In this document: in pieces, positions 43,118 to 51,626 of the stretch
Position numbering within the stretch: position 1 is the stretch's first letter
Layout of the letters: each line of letters begins with the position of its first letter
NCBI RefSeq assembly: GCF_020966755.1
Contig: NZ_JAJKFT010000001.1
Location: 62,001 to 126,000 of the forward strand
Length of the DNA: 64,000 bases
Direction: 5' to 3'
Source of the DNA: Blastopirellula sediminis
GTDB lineage: Bacteria; Planctomycetota; Planctomycetia; Pirellulales; Pirellulaceae
Notes under the pieces: generated by a model
The model's input: the letters and a program-made list of their open reading frames with translations, nothing else
What the model was told of the DNA's origin: nothing
Databases searched by the model: none
Translations under genes and position numbers: made by a program

Positions 43118-44026
43118 TTACCGATTTTGCCCGCCCGTTCGACGTCGATTGATGTCTCGTTGAAGTTTGGCGAATTGCGCCATCACCGAGTCGACGACGT
43201 TATCGGCGCCCATTGGACGCGACTGAGTCGATTCGCGGACCACGGTGTTGGTGCCGACCGACGTGGACGAAAGCGATTCGTCCACTGCGACCGGACGCGT
43301 CGCGATAGCGCCTGACTGGCGTTCGAGCATCGTGCGCATCGATTTCAATTCGGTCGACCACTCCGCGCGCTCCGCGGCGATTTCGCGTTGCTGCCGATCG
43401 ACGGTCGCGGTTAGCTCGGCGGCGCGGCTACGGACGCGAGCAAGTTCGTCTTCAAGTTCGACGAACTCATCGTCGCCATGCGCTTCGCCGTAGCTTTCGC
43501 CCCGGTCAAAGTGTTGCTGCGCGTCGAGCAGTTCAATTTTGACGGCGGCCAGTTGTTGTTTCAGATGCGAGATCTCGCCGCGGCTCTCTTCCAGGTCGCG
43601 TTGCGCTTGAAGCGACTGACGCAGCTGTTGTTCAAGTTCGGCGTTTCGTCGCTGCATCTCGGCGAGAAGCGTCTGGCTTGACTCGGCGACGCCGCTTTGC
43701 GACTTCCACTGTTCGACTTCGGCGCGTGCTACGGCGAGTTCGGTTTCGGCGGCGGCCAAACGCTGTTCGCGTTCTTGAATGGTTTGCTGCAGTTGGGCGA
43801 GTTCCGCCGAAGATTGTGCGGCGGATTCCGCGTCAACCGCTTGTAGTGCGGCGGTTTGCGAGGCTTCTTGCGAGCGACGTTCGAACTCGGTCGAGAGACG
43901 ACCCAGTTCCGCAACGAGTTCTTCTACGAATTGCTCGAGGCCCTGATTGTGAGCCTTGAGCATCTCGAGCGCCTCTTCCAGGGCCGGGTAACCTACCTGG
44001 AGCAACTGTTCTGGATTGGCAGTCAC
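43118..44026 (-). CDS. Coiled-coil protein, first gene of the FGE-GTPase operon
   Basis: This protein of about 302 residues is almost entirely heptad-repeat helix from about residue 10 to 260, rich in Glu, Gln, Ala and Leu (LAEMQRRNAELEQQLRQSL; ELEDELARVRSRAAEL). A disordered segment and a short basic end (DINRRRTGGQNR) follow. There are no membrane helices. I chose a GTG start at 44026 (VTANPEQLLQ), behind GGAAGAAG, since the sequence before it is not protein-like. It probably forms a rod or filament; any link to the GTPase is inference from the operon. Confidence 0.72.
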   Translation of the reverse strand: MTANPEQLLQVGYPALEEALEMLKAHNQGLEQFVEELVAELGRLSTEFERRSQEASQTAALQAVDAESAAQSSAELAQLQQTIQEREQRLAAAETELAVARAEVEQWKSQSGVAESSQTLLAEMQRRNAELEQQLRQSLQAQRDLEESRGEISHLKQQLAAVKIELLDAQQHFDRGESYGEAHGDDEFVELEDELARVRSRAAELTATVDRQQREIAAERAEWSTELKSMRTMLERQSGAIATRPVAVDESLSSTSVGTNTVVRESTQSRPMGADNVVDSVMAQFAKLQRDINRRRTGGQNR

Positions 44027-44378
44027 GGCGATTCTTCTTCCCACCCAGGCGTGTTCGTTTCGTTTGCTCGCATTCGATGCGAGCCTGCGTATGAAAAGCA
44101 GTGGAAGCGGCGAAGCGCATCCATATCTGATAAGGAAAAGGGGGCGAGCGGCCGGGTGCGACCTTCGCCAACTGAAAAGTAGGTCGAAATCTCCCGGCAG
44201 GCAAAGAATCAAGATCTTGAATGTTTACTTTTTCCAGGCGACGGGACCCAATCGGCATATTCAAAACATTCCCCGCGATCGTTAAAATCGATAAAGACCT
44301 TTTTTCAAACCGGCGAACGGATGTTAGGTTTAGGTCAGACAGCAATTGATCGTTTCGCCGCATCGAAGGAGCCTTCCC
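44027..44378. other. Divergent promoter region of the GTPase operon and the Cys-rich gene
   Basis: No gene is supported. GCTCGCAT-TCG-ATGCGAGC at 44066-44084 forms a perfect 8-bp hairpin, and TCAAGATCTTGA at 44209-44220 is a 12-bp palindrome. AT-rich bases around 44225-44305 (including GTTAAAAT) are the best place for a promoter of the Cys-rich gene. No firm hexamers were found. Confidence 0.4.
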
Positions 44379-44783
44379 ATGATCCGCACTTTGTTGATTC
44401 CCGCCGTTTTGCTCTCGCTGGTCGCAACCTTTGGTACGGCCAAAGCCGCTTCGACCGAACCGTCGTGCTGTGCTCCGGAGCCGGTCTCGTGCTGCGAGCC
44501 CCCCTGCATCACCTATCGCGATCACCATCGTCTTTTTTCCAAGGTCTGCTGCTGCAGCTGCGAGCCGCCGGTGAAGATGGTCCTGGTGGTGGAAAAGCCG
44601 TGCACCGATTGTGCGTTTGAAGTTCCGGTTTGCGTCCCGGCCTGCTGCACCGACGCTCCAAAAGTTTGCGCCCACGATGGGATCTTCGGCCGTAAGGTTG
44701 TCGAATACGAATGGTGTTGCGGCTTCCATATCCGGATGGTCTTCACCCACTGCGGCGACCTGATCGTCCACTCGTACTACTAA
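44379..44783 (+). CDS. Secreted cysteine-rich small protein
   Basis: This 134-residue protein has a signal peptide (1-23, cleavage after AKA) and a mature part of about 110 residues with 18 Cys, several in CC and CCC runs (SCCAPEPVSCCEPPC; KVCCCSCEPP; PACCTD). Cys abundance suggests disulfide cross-linking, perhaps in the proteinaceous wall or surface of this phylum, but no homologue was recognised. An AAGGAG site lies 8 bases before the ATG. A terminator follows, so it is a single-gene unit. Confidence 0.8.
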   Translation: MIRTLLIPAVLLSLVATFGTAKAASTEPSCCAPEPVSCCEPPCITYRDHHRLFSKVCCCSCEPPVKMVLVVEKPCTDCAFEVPVCVPACCTDAPKVCAHDGIFGRKVVEYEWCCGFHIRMVFTHCGDLIVHSYY

Positions 44784-44817
44784 TCGATACCGCGTTAGTA
44801 GCAGAACGAATCATGAA

Positions 44818-44850
44818 GAGCCCCGTCAGCGATTGGCGGGGTTTTTCTTT
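44818..44850 (+). terminator. Rho-independent terminator after the Cys-rich gene
   Basis: CCCCGTC pairs with GGCGGGG (one G-U pair) around AGCGATT, followed by TTTTTCTTTT. Confidence 0.82.
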
Positions 44851-44927
44851 TGCCCTCGGCCGTTGGCGATGGGTACGATAGAACGTAGAAGCGTCGACAC
44901 CACACCTCATCTCTGAAGGCGTTCTCT

Positions 44928-45299
44928 ATGAGCAAAAAGTCGAAGACTGCGCGCAAGGCTAAGACCCACACCCAACGCCCCGGCGAGAGCCAAGAGCTTC
45001 CGGCCGCCGATTCGATGACCATCTTCTGGATGCTATGCGGCGTCACCACGCTGCTGGCCGAGGTCGCGAATCTTGCGGTACTCAGCTACGTCTGGGCCAG
45101 CGGAGAGCCGTCGATGCGGCTCGAATCGATCGCGATGCTGCTGCTGATGGTCGCCATGGTGACCGGTACGATCAGCATACTGCTGATACCGATCGTATTG
45201 CAGCAAAGTCGGACGGCCCCGCCCAAAGCGATTGTCCGCGGGATGCTGATCATCGGCCTCTTGCCATGGCTGGCGTTCTTCGTGCAGCTCGGCCGGTGA
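44928..45299 (+). CDS. Small membrane protein, three predicted helices
   Basis: This 123-residue protein has a very basic N terminus (MSKKSKTARKAKTHTQRP) and three hydrophobic helices (about 32-52, 65-90 and 102-120). No family was recognised. A frame of similar length runs on the opposite strand here, but the hydrophobic pattern and the positive-inside N terminus favour the plus strand. It is convergent with the rhodanese gene, with a palindromic repeat between them. Confidence 0.65.
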   Translation: MSKKSKTARKAKTHTQRPGESQELPAADSMTIFWMLCGVTTLLAEVANLAVLSYVWASGEPSMRLESIAMLLLMVAMVTGTISILLIPIVLQQSRTAPPKAIVRGMLIIGLLPWLAFFVQLGR

Positions 45300-45312
45300 G
45301 AAAACTTCGACA

Positions 45313-45414
45313 CTAGCCCGCAGCGCAAGCAAGGGAATGCGGCGGGCGATGGGCGGCTGGCTTGAGCGTGTATCTAGGTTGCAGGCACTTTCCCTTGCTT
45401 GCGCTGCGGGCTAG
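45313..45414. repeat. Inverted-repeat element, family 2, copy B
   Basis: Two 25-base arms (45313-45337 and 45390-45414) are exact reverse complements, 52 bases apart. The arm reads CTAGCCCGCAGCGCAAGCA and on. It shares the pattern TAGCCCG, two bases, GCGCAAGC, then GGGAATG with the element at 39382. It lies between two convergent genes. Confidence 0.85.
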
Positions 45415-45434
45415 TAGAGACAAAAGAGCTGACG

Positions 45435-45890
45435 CTATTTCTTGCCCAGATCTTTCGCTTCTTGCTCTTTGACCTGCTCCAGAAAACCTTTCGGACGCAG
45501 GTCGGCTTCTTCGAAGCCGGCGGAGATCATCGCTTGCATCGTCACTTTTAGCGCGGTCGCCGGTTGGCCGTTTCGTTCTGAGAGATAATTCGCCGCGAAG
45601 TAGGCTCGCTTGCCAGCGTTGCTGTAGGTGTAGACGTCTTTCCCTTCCGGCAGGGCGGCGATGATCTTTTTGCATTCGGGATCGAAGGCGATCTTCGAGA
45701 AGGGCGCCAGAACGGCCCCTTCCAGATGTCCCTTCTTCCATTCCACTTCTTCGCGCACGTCGAGCAGGACGATCTCGTCCTTCTTGAAACGCTCGAGCAA
45801 CTTCTTCAGATCTTCCGCTTGGGCCTGGCTGGCCATGACGCAGAGCAGCGCAATCGCTACGAGCGTGATATTCGTGCGAATCGTCATCAA
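45435..45890 (-). CDS. Exported rhodanese-domain protein without active-site Cys
   Basis: This 151-residue protein has a signal peptide (about 1-25, AQAE) and a single rhodanese domain: VLLDVREEVEWKKGHLEGA is the conserved CH2 block. The active-site loop, normally Cys-X4-Gly-X-Arg-(Ser/Thr), reads YSNAGKRA, so Ser stands in the Cys position, and sulfur transfer is unlikely. It might bind a partner or ligand. The gene ends near the family-2 repeat and lies 33 bases downstream of asnS on the same strand. Confidence 0.82.
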   Translation of the reverse strand: MMTIRTNITLVAIALLCVMASQAQAEDLKKLLERFKKDEIVLLDVREEVEWKKGHLEGAVLAPFSKIAFDPECKKIIAALPEGKDVYTYSNAGKRAYFAANYLSERNGQPATALKVTMQAMISAGFEEADLRPKGFLEQVKEQEAKDLGKK

Positions 45891-45923
45891 GCGAATCCTC
45901 CGAACCGATATTGGGTGGCGCTT

Positions 45924-47315
45924 CTAAAACTCGGCGCTTCCCGGCGTACGCGGGAAGGGGATCACATCGCGGATGTTACCCATGCCGGTAATGAACTGTA
46001 GGATGCGCTCGAGCCCTAGTCCAAAGCCGGAGTGGGGGATCGTGCCGTATTTCCGCAGTTCCAGATACCACCAATAATCGGCTGGATTGAGTCCTTGCTC
46101 CTGCATTCGTCCTTCCAGCACGTCTAATCGTTCCTCGCGCTGGCTGCCGCCGATGATTTCGCCCACTTTGGGGGCCAATACGTCCATCGCTCGCACCGTT
46201 TTGCCGTCTTCATTGCAACGCATGTAGAACGGTTTAATTGTGCGGGGATAATCGTGCAGGATGACCGGCTGTTTGAAGTGGACTTCGGTCAAGAAGCGTT
46301 CGTGCTCCGATTGCAGGTCGGTTCCCCACTCGACCTTGTAGTCGAACTTCTGCCCGCTCTTTAGCAGGATGTCGATCGCGTCGGTATAGCTGACCCGCAG
46401 GAACTCGCTGTCGGCCATCGAAGTAAGCGTTGACAGTACCGTGTCGTCGATCCGATCGTTGAAGAACTGCAGGTCGTCGCCGCAGTCGCGCAACACGTCG
46501 GAGATGATTCGCTTAATGAAGTCTTCGGCGACCTGCATGTTTCCTTCCAGGTCGACGAACGCCATTTCCGGCTCGACCATCCAGAACTCGGCCAGGTGCC
46601 GCGACGTGTTGGAGTTCTCCGCACGGAAGGTCGGGCCGAAGGTGTAGATGTTCCCCAGCGCGGTCGCAAAGATTTCACCTTCCAGCTGACCGCTTACAGT
46701 CAGGAACGACGGCCGCTCGAAGAAGTCTTGCGTGTAGTCGACTTTGCCGCCGGTCTTCGGCGGCGCTTCCAGGTCGAGCGTCGTCACTTTGAACATCTCG
46801 CCGGCGCCTTCGCAGTCCGACGCGGTGATGATCGGCGTGTGAACGTAGAGGAAGCCCCGTTCCTGGAAAAAGTTGTGGATCGAACGCGAGACGCAATTCC
46901 GCACGCGGAAGACGGCGCCAAACGTGTTGGTGCGCGGACGCAGGTGAGCCCATTCGCGCAGCTTCTCCATCGTGTGCCGCTTCTTTTGCAGCGGATAGGT
47001 CTCGACGTCGGCCCAACCGTAGACGTGGATTTCGCTCGCTTGGACTTCGGTCGTTTGCCCTTTCCCTTGCGACGCGACGATCTCGCCGACGACACGCAGG
47101 CTGCAACCAGGGGAGAGCTTCTTCACTTCCGACTCATAGTTGTCGAGCTTGCCGTCGGCGACGACCTGGATGTTCCCCATGCAACTGCCATCGTTCAGTT
47201 CGATGAAACTGAAGCCGGCCTTGCTGTCGCGACGCGTGCGAACCCAACCTTCGAGCGTGACCTGATTGCCGACCTGATCGGCCGAGAGAGCGGTGCGAAC
47301 CGAGATTTTTTGCAT
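45924..47315 (-). CDS. asnS: Asparaginyl-tRNA synthetase
   Basis: This 463-residue class II synthetase charges tRNA-Asn. It has the N-terminal OB-fold anticodon-binding domain ([25 protein letters not shown]) and the catalytic core: motif 2 in [20 protein letters not shown] and motif 3 in [16 protein letters not shown]. Its length is like that of E. coli AsnS (466). The presence of AsnS means asparagine charging need not depend on the GatCAB route. The ATG lies 123 bases after the Nramp-related gene's stop. Confidence 0.95.
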   Translation of the reverse strand: MQKISVRTALSADQVGNQVTLEGWVRTRRDSKAGFSFIELNDGSCMGNIQVVADGKLDNYESEVKKLSPGCSLRVVGEIVASQGKGQTTEVQASEIHVYGWADVETYPLQKKRHTMEKLREWAHLRPRTNTFGAVFRVRNCVSRSIHNFFQERGFLYVHTPIITASDCEGAGEMFKVTTLDLEAPPKTGGKVDYTQDFFERPSFLTVSGQLEGEIFATALGNIYTFGPTFRAENSNTSRHLAEFWMVEPEMAFVDLEGNMQVAEDFIKRIISDVLRDCGDDLQFFNDRIDDTVLSTLTSMADSEFLRVSYTDAIDILLKSGQKFDYKVEWGTDLQSEHERFLTEVHFKQPVILHDYPRTIKPFYMRCNEDGKTVRAMDVLAPKVGEIIGGSQREERLDVLEGRMQEQGLNPADYWWYLELRKYGTIPHSGFGLGLERILQFITGMGNIRDVIPFPRTPGSAEF

Positions 47316-47374
47316 GACGAACCTTCCGTGTCTGCGGTGCGAAGACCGTATTCTAGCCGAGCAGGTTCGAAAGC

Positions 47375-47412
47375 AAAAAGGGCGGCCGCTCGCCGAAAGC
47401 GAGCGCCGCCCT
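47375..47412 (-). terminator. Terminator after the Nramp-related gene
   Basis: On the minus strand GGCGGCGCTCGC pairs with GCGAGCGGCCGCC around a TTTCG loop, with one or two unpaired bases, followed by TTTTTGCTTT. Transcription of asnS must therefore begin just past it. Confidence 0.8.
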
Positions 47413-47438
47413 GGAGTTAGTTCCTTCTGGTGATTTTT

Positions 47439-49271
47439 CTATTCCGCAGCGTCGGAGGTAGCTTCCTCCGGTTTGCGGAGGAAAAATCCAATGGCGACCG
47501 CCAGGATGTAGGCGACCGCCAAGCCCATCACCACATTGGTGGCCAGAGCGCTGGCCGGATTCTTGTCGGTCCATTTGCCCCACAGCGATTGTCCGGCAGC
47601 GCAGAAAGCGCCGACGACCGACACGAACATCAGTACGTTCCAAATGACCATGGAGATCCCGGTCGGCTTCTGGTTCCCCAGAATCCGCTTGCTGTTCATC
47701 ATCAGGAAGAAGGTCGTGTAGGCGATCGGCAGCAGCAGGATCGCGAAGCTCGACGCGACGATCGCCAGCCAGATCTTCGCTTCGCCGGTCCACGCGATCA
47801 CCCACGAAGCCCCAGCCAAACCGGCGACGACGCAGCCGATGACGTGCGGAGCCCCGCCTGCTTTGGCGCCCAGCATTTCGGTAAACGCATAGCCGTTGAT
47901 CAGCATCAGAATGATGATCGTCGAGAAACCCATGCCGAAGACGCCGAGGCCGAAGATCAGGCGAGCGGTCTGCTTGCCCAGCAGCGGCGCGAGCGCCTCG
48001 GACAGCTGATCGGCGTTACGCTGCACCAGCGACGCGACGATCAGTCGCTCCGACTCATTCAGGGTCGTCAGATACTCCGGCGCCAGCGAAGCGGTCAGCT
48101 TCTTTTGTTCGTCCGCTATCTCGAGCGGAGTCTGATCGGCGTCGTTCGCGGCGATTTCGGCATATTTGTCGGCGTAGGTTTCCTTCAGCAAAGGAGTGAT
48201 CACTGCCGTGGCGCCGCTGATGATCGGCGACTTGGCGACTTCCGCCGGATCGCTGCTCAGCCAGTAAGGATCGACCTTCGGATCGTTGTAGTTGCTGCCG
48301 TTGAAGCGAGCGCCCGACGCGATCACCACGCAGCTGGTCACGATGATGTAGGGAATCGCCATGCCGGTCGACAAGTCGAAGCGGGCCAATCCGCGGAACG
48401 GGCGATCCCAACCGCGAGCCAACATCGAGTAGGGAAGCAAGAAGGTCATGTTGATGCCGACCGCCGTCGCCGCGGCGCCGATCATCACCGCGCTTTGGTC
48501 TTTCACGATGCGGTTGCGGAAGAACTCGCGATGGGCGTCGCTCGCCTGGTCAACAAGCAACGCTAGGTTGCCAGTCGGTGAGCTAAGTTGGCTGAGGTCC
48601 GGAATGAACCCCGCGAAGATCTCGCCCCAGTTGAGCACCCCTTGGTACGCCATCAACGCAACGACCCCGAAGAAGCAGATCACAACCATCCCAACCAACA
48701 GCTTCAGCAGGACGTCAAAGATCTTCGCGCCGGTTCCGCCGCGCGTATTGAGCAGCACGACGAAGCCGCCGGCCAGCAACAATATGATCGACACGACCCA
48801 TTTCGAGGTAACGCTGCCGTCAATTAGATCCGGGAGCAGGTTCTTATCGAGCGCGTCATAGCAGAGCGAGAACTGCGGCATGATGAAAATCATGTTCGCC
48901 AGGCAGGTCGCGATTACCCAGCCCCAACCGAGCGCTGGGTTGATGTGATCATTGATTTCGCCGAACGGCTTTTTGCCGGTCGAGAGGGTGACGTAGCTGA
49001 TCGCCGAGAGCATCACGACCCCCATGATGATCGCCATCAACTGCAACCAGAGCATGTTGACGCCGCCGAGCGAGCCGAGATAGAGAGCGCCAGCGAGCGA
49101 TCCGCCGCCGAGCGTGATCGCGCTTTGCAGCCAGCCTGGACCCGAAAGGCGAACGAACGCGAACAGCGTCGCCATCGTCCCCTTTTCGTGAGCTTCCTGC
49201 AAGATTTCTCGGTCTGTCTGAGCGTGTTTACCCTGGGGCGACGACGGAGCGGGAGCGTTCGATTCGGACAT
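47439..49271 (-). CDS. Nramp-related divalent-metal transporter-like protein
   Basis: This 610-residue integral membrane protein has 11 or 12 helices and matches the Nramp fold: GPGWLQSAITLGGG in helix 1 and, later, MIGAAATAVGINMTFLLPYS in the helix-6 region. The canonical helix-1 DPGN metal motif is replaced by GGGS, and the helix-6 MPH-type motif is also altered. A large soluble insertion (about 350-430) separates helices. It may transport another ion or be an orphan subgroup such as the NRMT-like proteins. I chose ATG 49271 (MSESNAP); the N-terminal 35 residues are polar. Confidence 0.82.
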   Translation of the reverse strand: MSESNAPAPSSPQGKHAQTDREILQEAHEKGTMATLFAFVRLSGPGWLQSAITLGGGSLAGALYLGSLGGVNMLWLQLMAIIMGVVMLSAISYVTLSTGKKPFGEINDHINPALGWGWVIATCLANMIFIMPQFSLCYDALDKNLLPDLIDGSVTSKWVVSIILLLAGGFVVLLNTRGGTGAKIFDVLLKLLVGMVVICFFGVVALMAYQGVLNWGEIFAGFIPDLSQLSSPTGNLALLVDQASDAHREFFRNRIVKDQSAVMIGAAATAVGINMTFLLPYSMLARGWDRPFRGLARFDLSTGMAIPYIIVTSCVVIASGARFNGSNYNDPKVDPYWLSSDPAEVAKSPIISGATAVITPLLKETYADKYAEIAANDADQTPLEIADEQKKLTASLAPEYLTTLNESERLIVASLVQRNADQLSEALAPLLGKQTARLIFGLGVFGMGFSTIIILMLINGYAFTEMLGAKAGGAPHVIGCVVAGLAGASWVIAWTGEAKIWLAIVASSFAILLLPIAYTTFFLMMNSKRILGNQKPTGISMVIWNVLMFVSVVGAFCAAGQSLWGKWTDKNPASALATNVVMGLAVAYILAVAIGFFLRKPEEATSDAAE

Positions 49272-49345
49272 GGGTTTGGGGCGGAACTCGTGGTGACGGA
49301 GAAGATCGTGAGGAGGGTCTAGTGTAAACCGCATTGAATCCCGCT

Positions 49346-49373
49346 TGTAGCGCCTTCCAGCGAAGGCGCTACA
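49346..49373. repeat. Short palindromic repeat-like element
   Basis: TGTAGCGCCTTC pairs exactly with GAAGGCGCTACA around CAGC, giving a 12-bp stem with GTAG/CTAC ends. It lies between trxB (stop at 49396) and the Nramp-related gene, both minus strand. It is a single palindrome, without the inverted second copy seen at 7213. Confidence 0.7.
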
Positions 49374-49395
49374 TTTTTCTGCGAGAGTTTACGGT

Positions 49396-50445
49396 TTAGT
49401 GGTGACCTTGCGCGGCCAGATAGCGCTCGGCGTCGAGAGCCGCCATACAACCGCTACCCGCGGCGGTGACCGCTTGGCGATAGTTGTCGTCGGCGACGTC
49501 CCCTGCAGCGAAGACCCCTTCGACGCTGGTGTTGGTCCGGAACGGAACCGTCCATTTGAGGTAATTCTTGTCGTTCATTTCCAGCTTCCCTTCCAGGAAG
49601 TCGGTGTTCGGCGTGTGGCCGATACCGAGGAAGAAGCCGGTCGCGTCGTAGACCTTCGACGAATCTTCGACCACGTTCTTCAGGCGAGCGCCGGTCACGC
49701 CGTTCTCGTCATCGCCCAGGACTTCCTCGACGACCGAGTTCCAGACGATCTCGATTTTCGGGTTTTTCTCCGCTCGTTCGGCCATGATCTTCGAGGCTCG
49801 CAGCTCATCGCGGCGGTGGACCAGATAGACCTTCGACGCGAATTTGGCCATGTAATCAGCTTCTTCCACCGCCGAGTCGCCGCCGCCAACGACGATGCAG
49901 GGCTGACCGCGGAATCGCGGCAACGCGCCATCGCAGACCGCACAAGCGCTGACGCCGCGGTTTTTGAACTTCGCTTCCGACGGCAGGCCGAGGTAATTCG
50001 CCCGGGCGCCGGTCGCGACGATCACCGAGTGTGCCTCGATCGTGTCCCCTTCGCGCGTCGTCAGGCGGAACGGGCGAACGTCAAAGTCGACTTCGACGAT
50101 GTCGTCGCCGATGATCCGGGTGCCAAAGTTCTTCGCCTGCTGGCGCATCAGCTCCATCAGCTCCGGACCGCTGACGCCATGTTTCATGTGGGGGGCCATG
50201 TACTGGCGGAGTTCCGGTTCGATGGCGTTATCGAGGTATGCGCTCAGGTCGCCGGACGGAAAGCCCGGGAAATTCTCGACTTCGGTCGTCATCGCCAGCT
50301 GACCGAGCGGCCCGCGACCAACGTCAAAATGTTCCTGGAGCGGCGCCCCTTCAAAGACGAGAGGTTGAATTTCCGCTCGGGCGGCGTAAATCGCCGCTGT
50401 CCACCCGGCAGGCCCACTTCCAATGATGACGACTTTCTCGGCCAC
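49396..50445 (-). CDS. trxB: Thioredoxin reductase
   Basis: This 349-residue FAD/NADPH enzyme reduces thioredoxin in the cytoplasm. The FAD fingerprint [17 protein letters not shown] is at the N terminus, the redox-active pair is in CAVCDG, and the NADPH-binding [10 protein letters not shown] follows. [27 protein letters not shown] is the conserved C-terminal FAD block. It is slightly longer than the roughly 320-residue E. coli form, mostly by an insertion near residues 30-50. No thioredoxin gene lies beside it. Confidence 0.94.
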   Translation of the reverse strand: MAEKVVIIGSGPAGWTAAIYAARAEIQPLVFEGAPLQEHFDVGRGPLGQLAMTTEVENFPGFPSGDLSAYLDNAIEPELRQYMAPHMKHGVSGPELMELMRQQAKNFGTRIIGDDIVEVDFDVRPFRLTTREGDTIEAHSVIVATGARANYLGLPSEAKFKNRGVSACAVCDGALPRFRGQPCIVVGGGDSAVEEADYMAKFASKVYLVHRRDELRASKIMAERAEKNPKIEIVWNSVVEEVLGDDENGVTGARLKNVVEDSSKVYDATGFFLGIGHTPNTDFLEGKLEMNDKNYLKWTVPFRTNTSVEGVFAAGDVADDNYRQAVTAAGSGCMAALDAERYLAAQGHH

Positions 50446-50558
50446 GAAATCGACTTTCTATAATTAAAAGTAATAGTTGGCCCCCTCGGCCATAACATAG
50501 CCATCGCGTCATTATAGGGCTCTGGTCCTGCTCGTCCACTGCATGTCAGGGGCGCCGG

Positions 50559-50587
50559 TTGACGATTTTCGCCCTCTTTGGTAGGAT
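50559..50587 (+). promoter_or_regulatory. Sigma70-type promoter of rpsB
   Basis: TTGACG (50559-50564) and TAGGAT (50582-50587) are spaced by exactly 17 bases. A transcript start near 50594 would give a leader of about 300 nt before the rpsB ATG. Confidence 0.65.
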
Positions 50588-50603
50588 CAGCCGCTTGTTT
50601 TCG

Positions 50604-50624
50604 TCCCCTGCAAGCCGCAGGGGA
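50604..50624 (+). promoter_or_regulatory. Leader hairpin, 8-bp stem
   Basis: TCCCCTGC pairs with GCAGGGGA around AAGCC. It is the first stem in the proposed rpsB leader, about 10 nt from the predicted start of transcription. Confidence 0.5.
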
Positions 50625-50891
50625 GCATAATCACCGGGAAGAGGGCCGACGGCCCGAAGCCGGAACATGTGGGAAACGTCTTTCAAGCTGTCGATCCGCT
50701 GCTGGCGAAGTGAGGCGGATCGGTCAGGAACTGTCGACTTATCGGACAGATCTGCGGCCTGAGAGATAAGAGTATCGCTTCGCAGAGGCTGAACCTTCGC
50801 GGGTCATCGCTTCTCCGGCATTAGTAGGCGCCGGCATCGCTCAGTTGATTCGCATCGTTTCCTGGCGGTCCCATTTTTAAGGAAAGCCTCT

Positions 50892-51626
50892 ATGTCTTCT
50901 GACGGAAGTGCGAACTCCGTAATTAAAGAACTGGTCGAATCGGGCATCCACTATGGTCACCGCACCAGCCGGTGGAACCCGAAGATGGCGCCGTACATCT
51001 ACGCCAAAAAGAACCAGATCCACATCATCGACGTCCGCGAAACGATCCGCGGCCTGCTGCGTGCCAAGAAGTACCTGACCCAGGTCTCTGAAGGCGGCTC
51101 GCTGGTCCTGTTCGTCGGCACCAAGCGTCAAGCCGGCGCCGCGATCGAACGTGAAGCCGAACGCTGCGGCATGCCGTTCATCAACGAACGTTGGCTCGGC
51201 GGTACGCTGACCAACTTCCGCACCATTCGTAGCCGTCTGACCCGCTTGGAAGAGCTCGAATCGATCCTGGAAGGGGACGAACTGCACAAGTACTCGAAGA
51301 AGATGCAGTCGTCGCTCGCCCGCGAACACCGCAAAATGTACCGCAACCTCAACGGTTTGCGCACGATGAATCGCCTGCCGGAAACGCTGGTGATCGTCGA
51401 TCCGAAGAAAGAACGCAACGCGATCCGCGAAGCCCAATCGCTGGGCATCACGACTGTGGCCCTGACCGATACCGACTGCGATCCGGACGAAATCGATCTG
51501 CCGGTGCCGGGCAACGACGACGGTATCCGCTCGATCGAACTGTTCGCCAAACACCTGGCGGACGCGGTGATCGACGGCAAGCACAACGTCGCGATGAAGG
51601 GCAAAGACGCGGTTCCCGCTTCGTAA
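50892..51626 (+). CDS. rpsB: 30S ribosomal protein S2
   Basis: This 244-residue ribosomal protein binds at the 16S rRNA neck. Conserved segments include LVESGIHYGHRTSRWNPKM, LFVGTKRQAGAAIEREA and FINERWLGGTLTNFRTI, and ALTDTDCDPDEIDLPVPGND near the C terminus. Its length equals that of E. coli S2 (241). An AAGGAAAG site precedes the ATG. It leads the rpsB-tsf-pyrH-frr cluster; tsf follows after 113 bases. Confidence 0.96.
   Translation: MSSDGSANSVIKELVESGIHYGHRTSRWNPKMAPYIYAKKNQIHIIDVRETIRGLLRAKKYLTQVSEGGSLVLFVGTKRQAGAAIEREAERCGMPFINERWLGGTLTNFRTIRSRLTRLEELESILEGDELHKYSKKMQSSLAREHRKMYRNLNGLRTMNRLPETLVIVDPKKERNAIREAQSLGITTVALTDTDCDPDEIDLPVPGNDDGIRSIELFAKHLADAVIDGKHNVAMKGKDAVPAS

Larger units (their letters stand above)
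50446..50891. other. Long structured leader and promoter region of rpsB
   Basis: No protein gene is supported in this 446-base stretch. It contains a near-consensus promoter at 50559-50587 and then about 300 bases of leader with several stable stems: 50604-50611 with 50617-50624, 50643-50647 with 50651-50655, and 50692-50699 with 50715-50722. I do not recognise RNase P RNA, tmRNA or 6S RNA in it. The layout suggests ribosomal-protein autoregulation. Confidence 0.55.

Noticed and set aside
47430-48566. 378-codon plus-strand frame rich in Arg, Asp and Gln
   Set aside because: It is the shadow of the Nramp-related membrane protein gene on the other strand.
49399-50463. 354-codon plus-strand frame
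   Set aside because: It is antisense to trxB, whose FAD and NADPH motifs are complete.
50594-50891. rpsB leader as a housekeeping RNA (RNase P RNA, tmRNA or 6S)
   Set aside because: I found none of the conserved sequence blocks of these RNAs. A ribosomal-protein leader explains it better.
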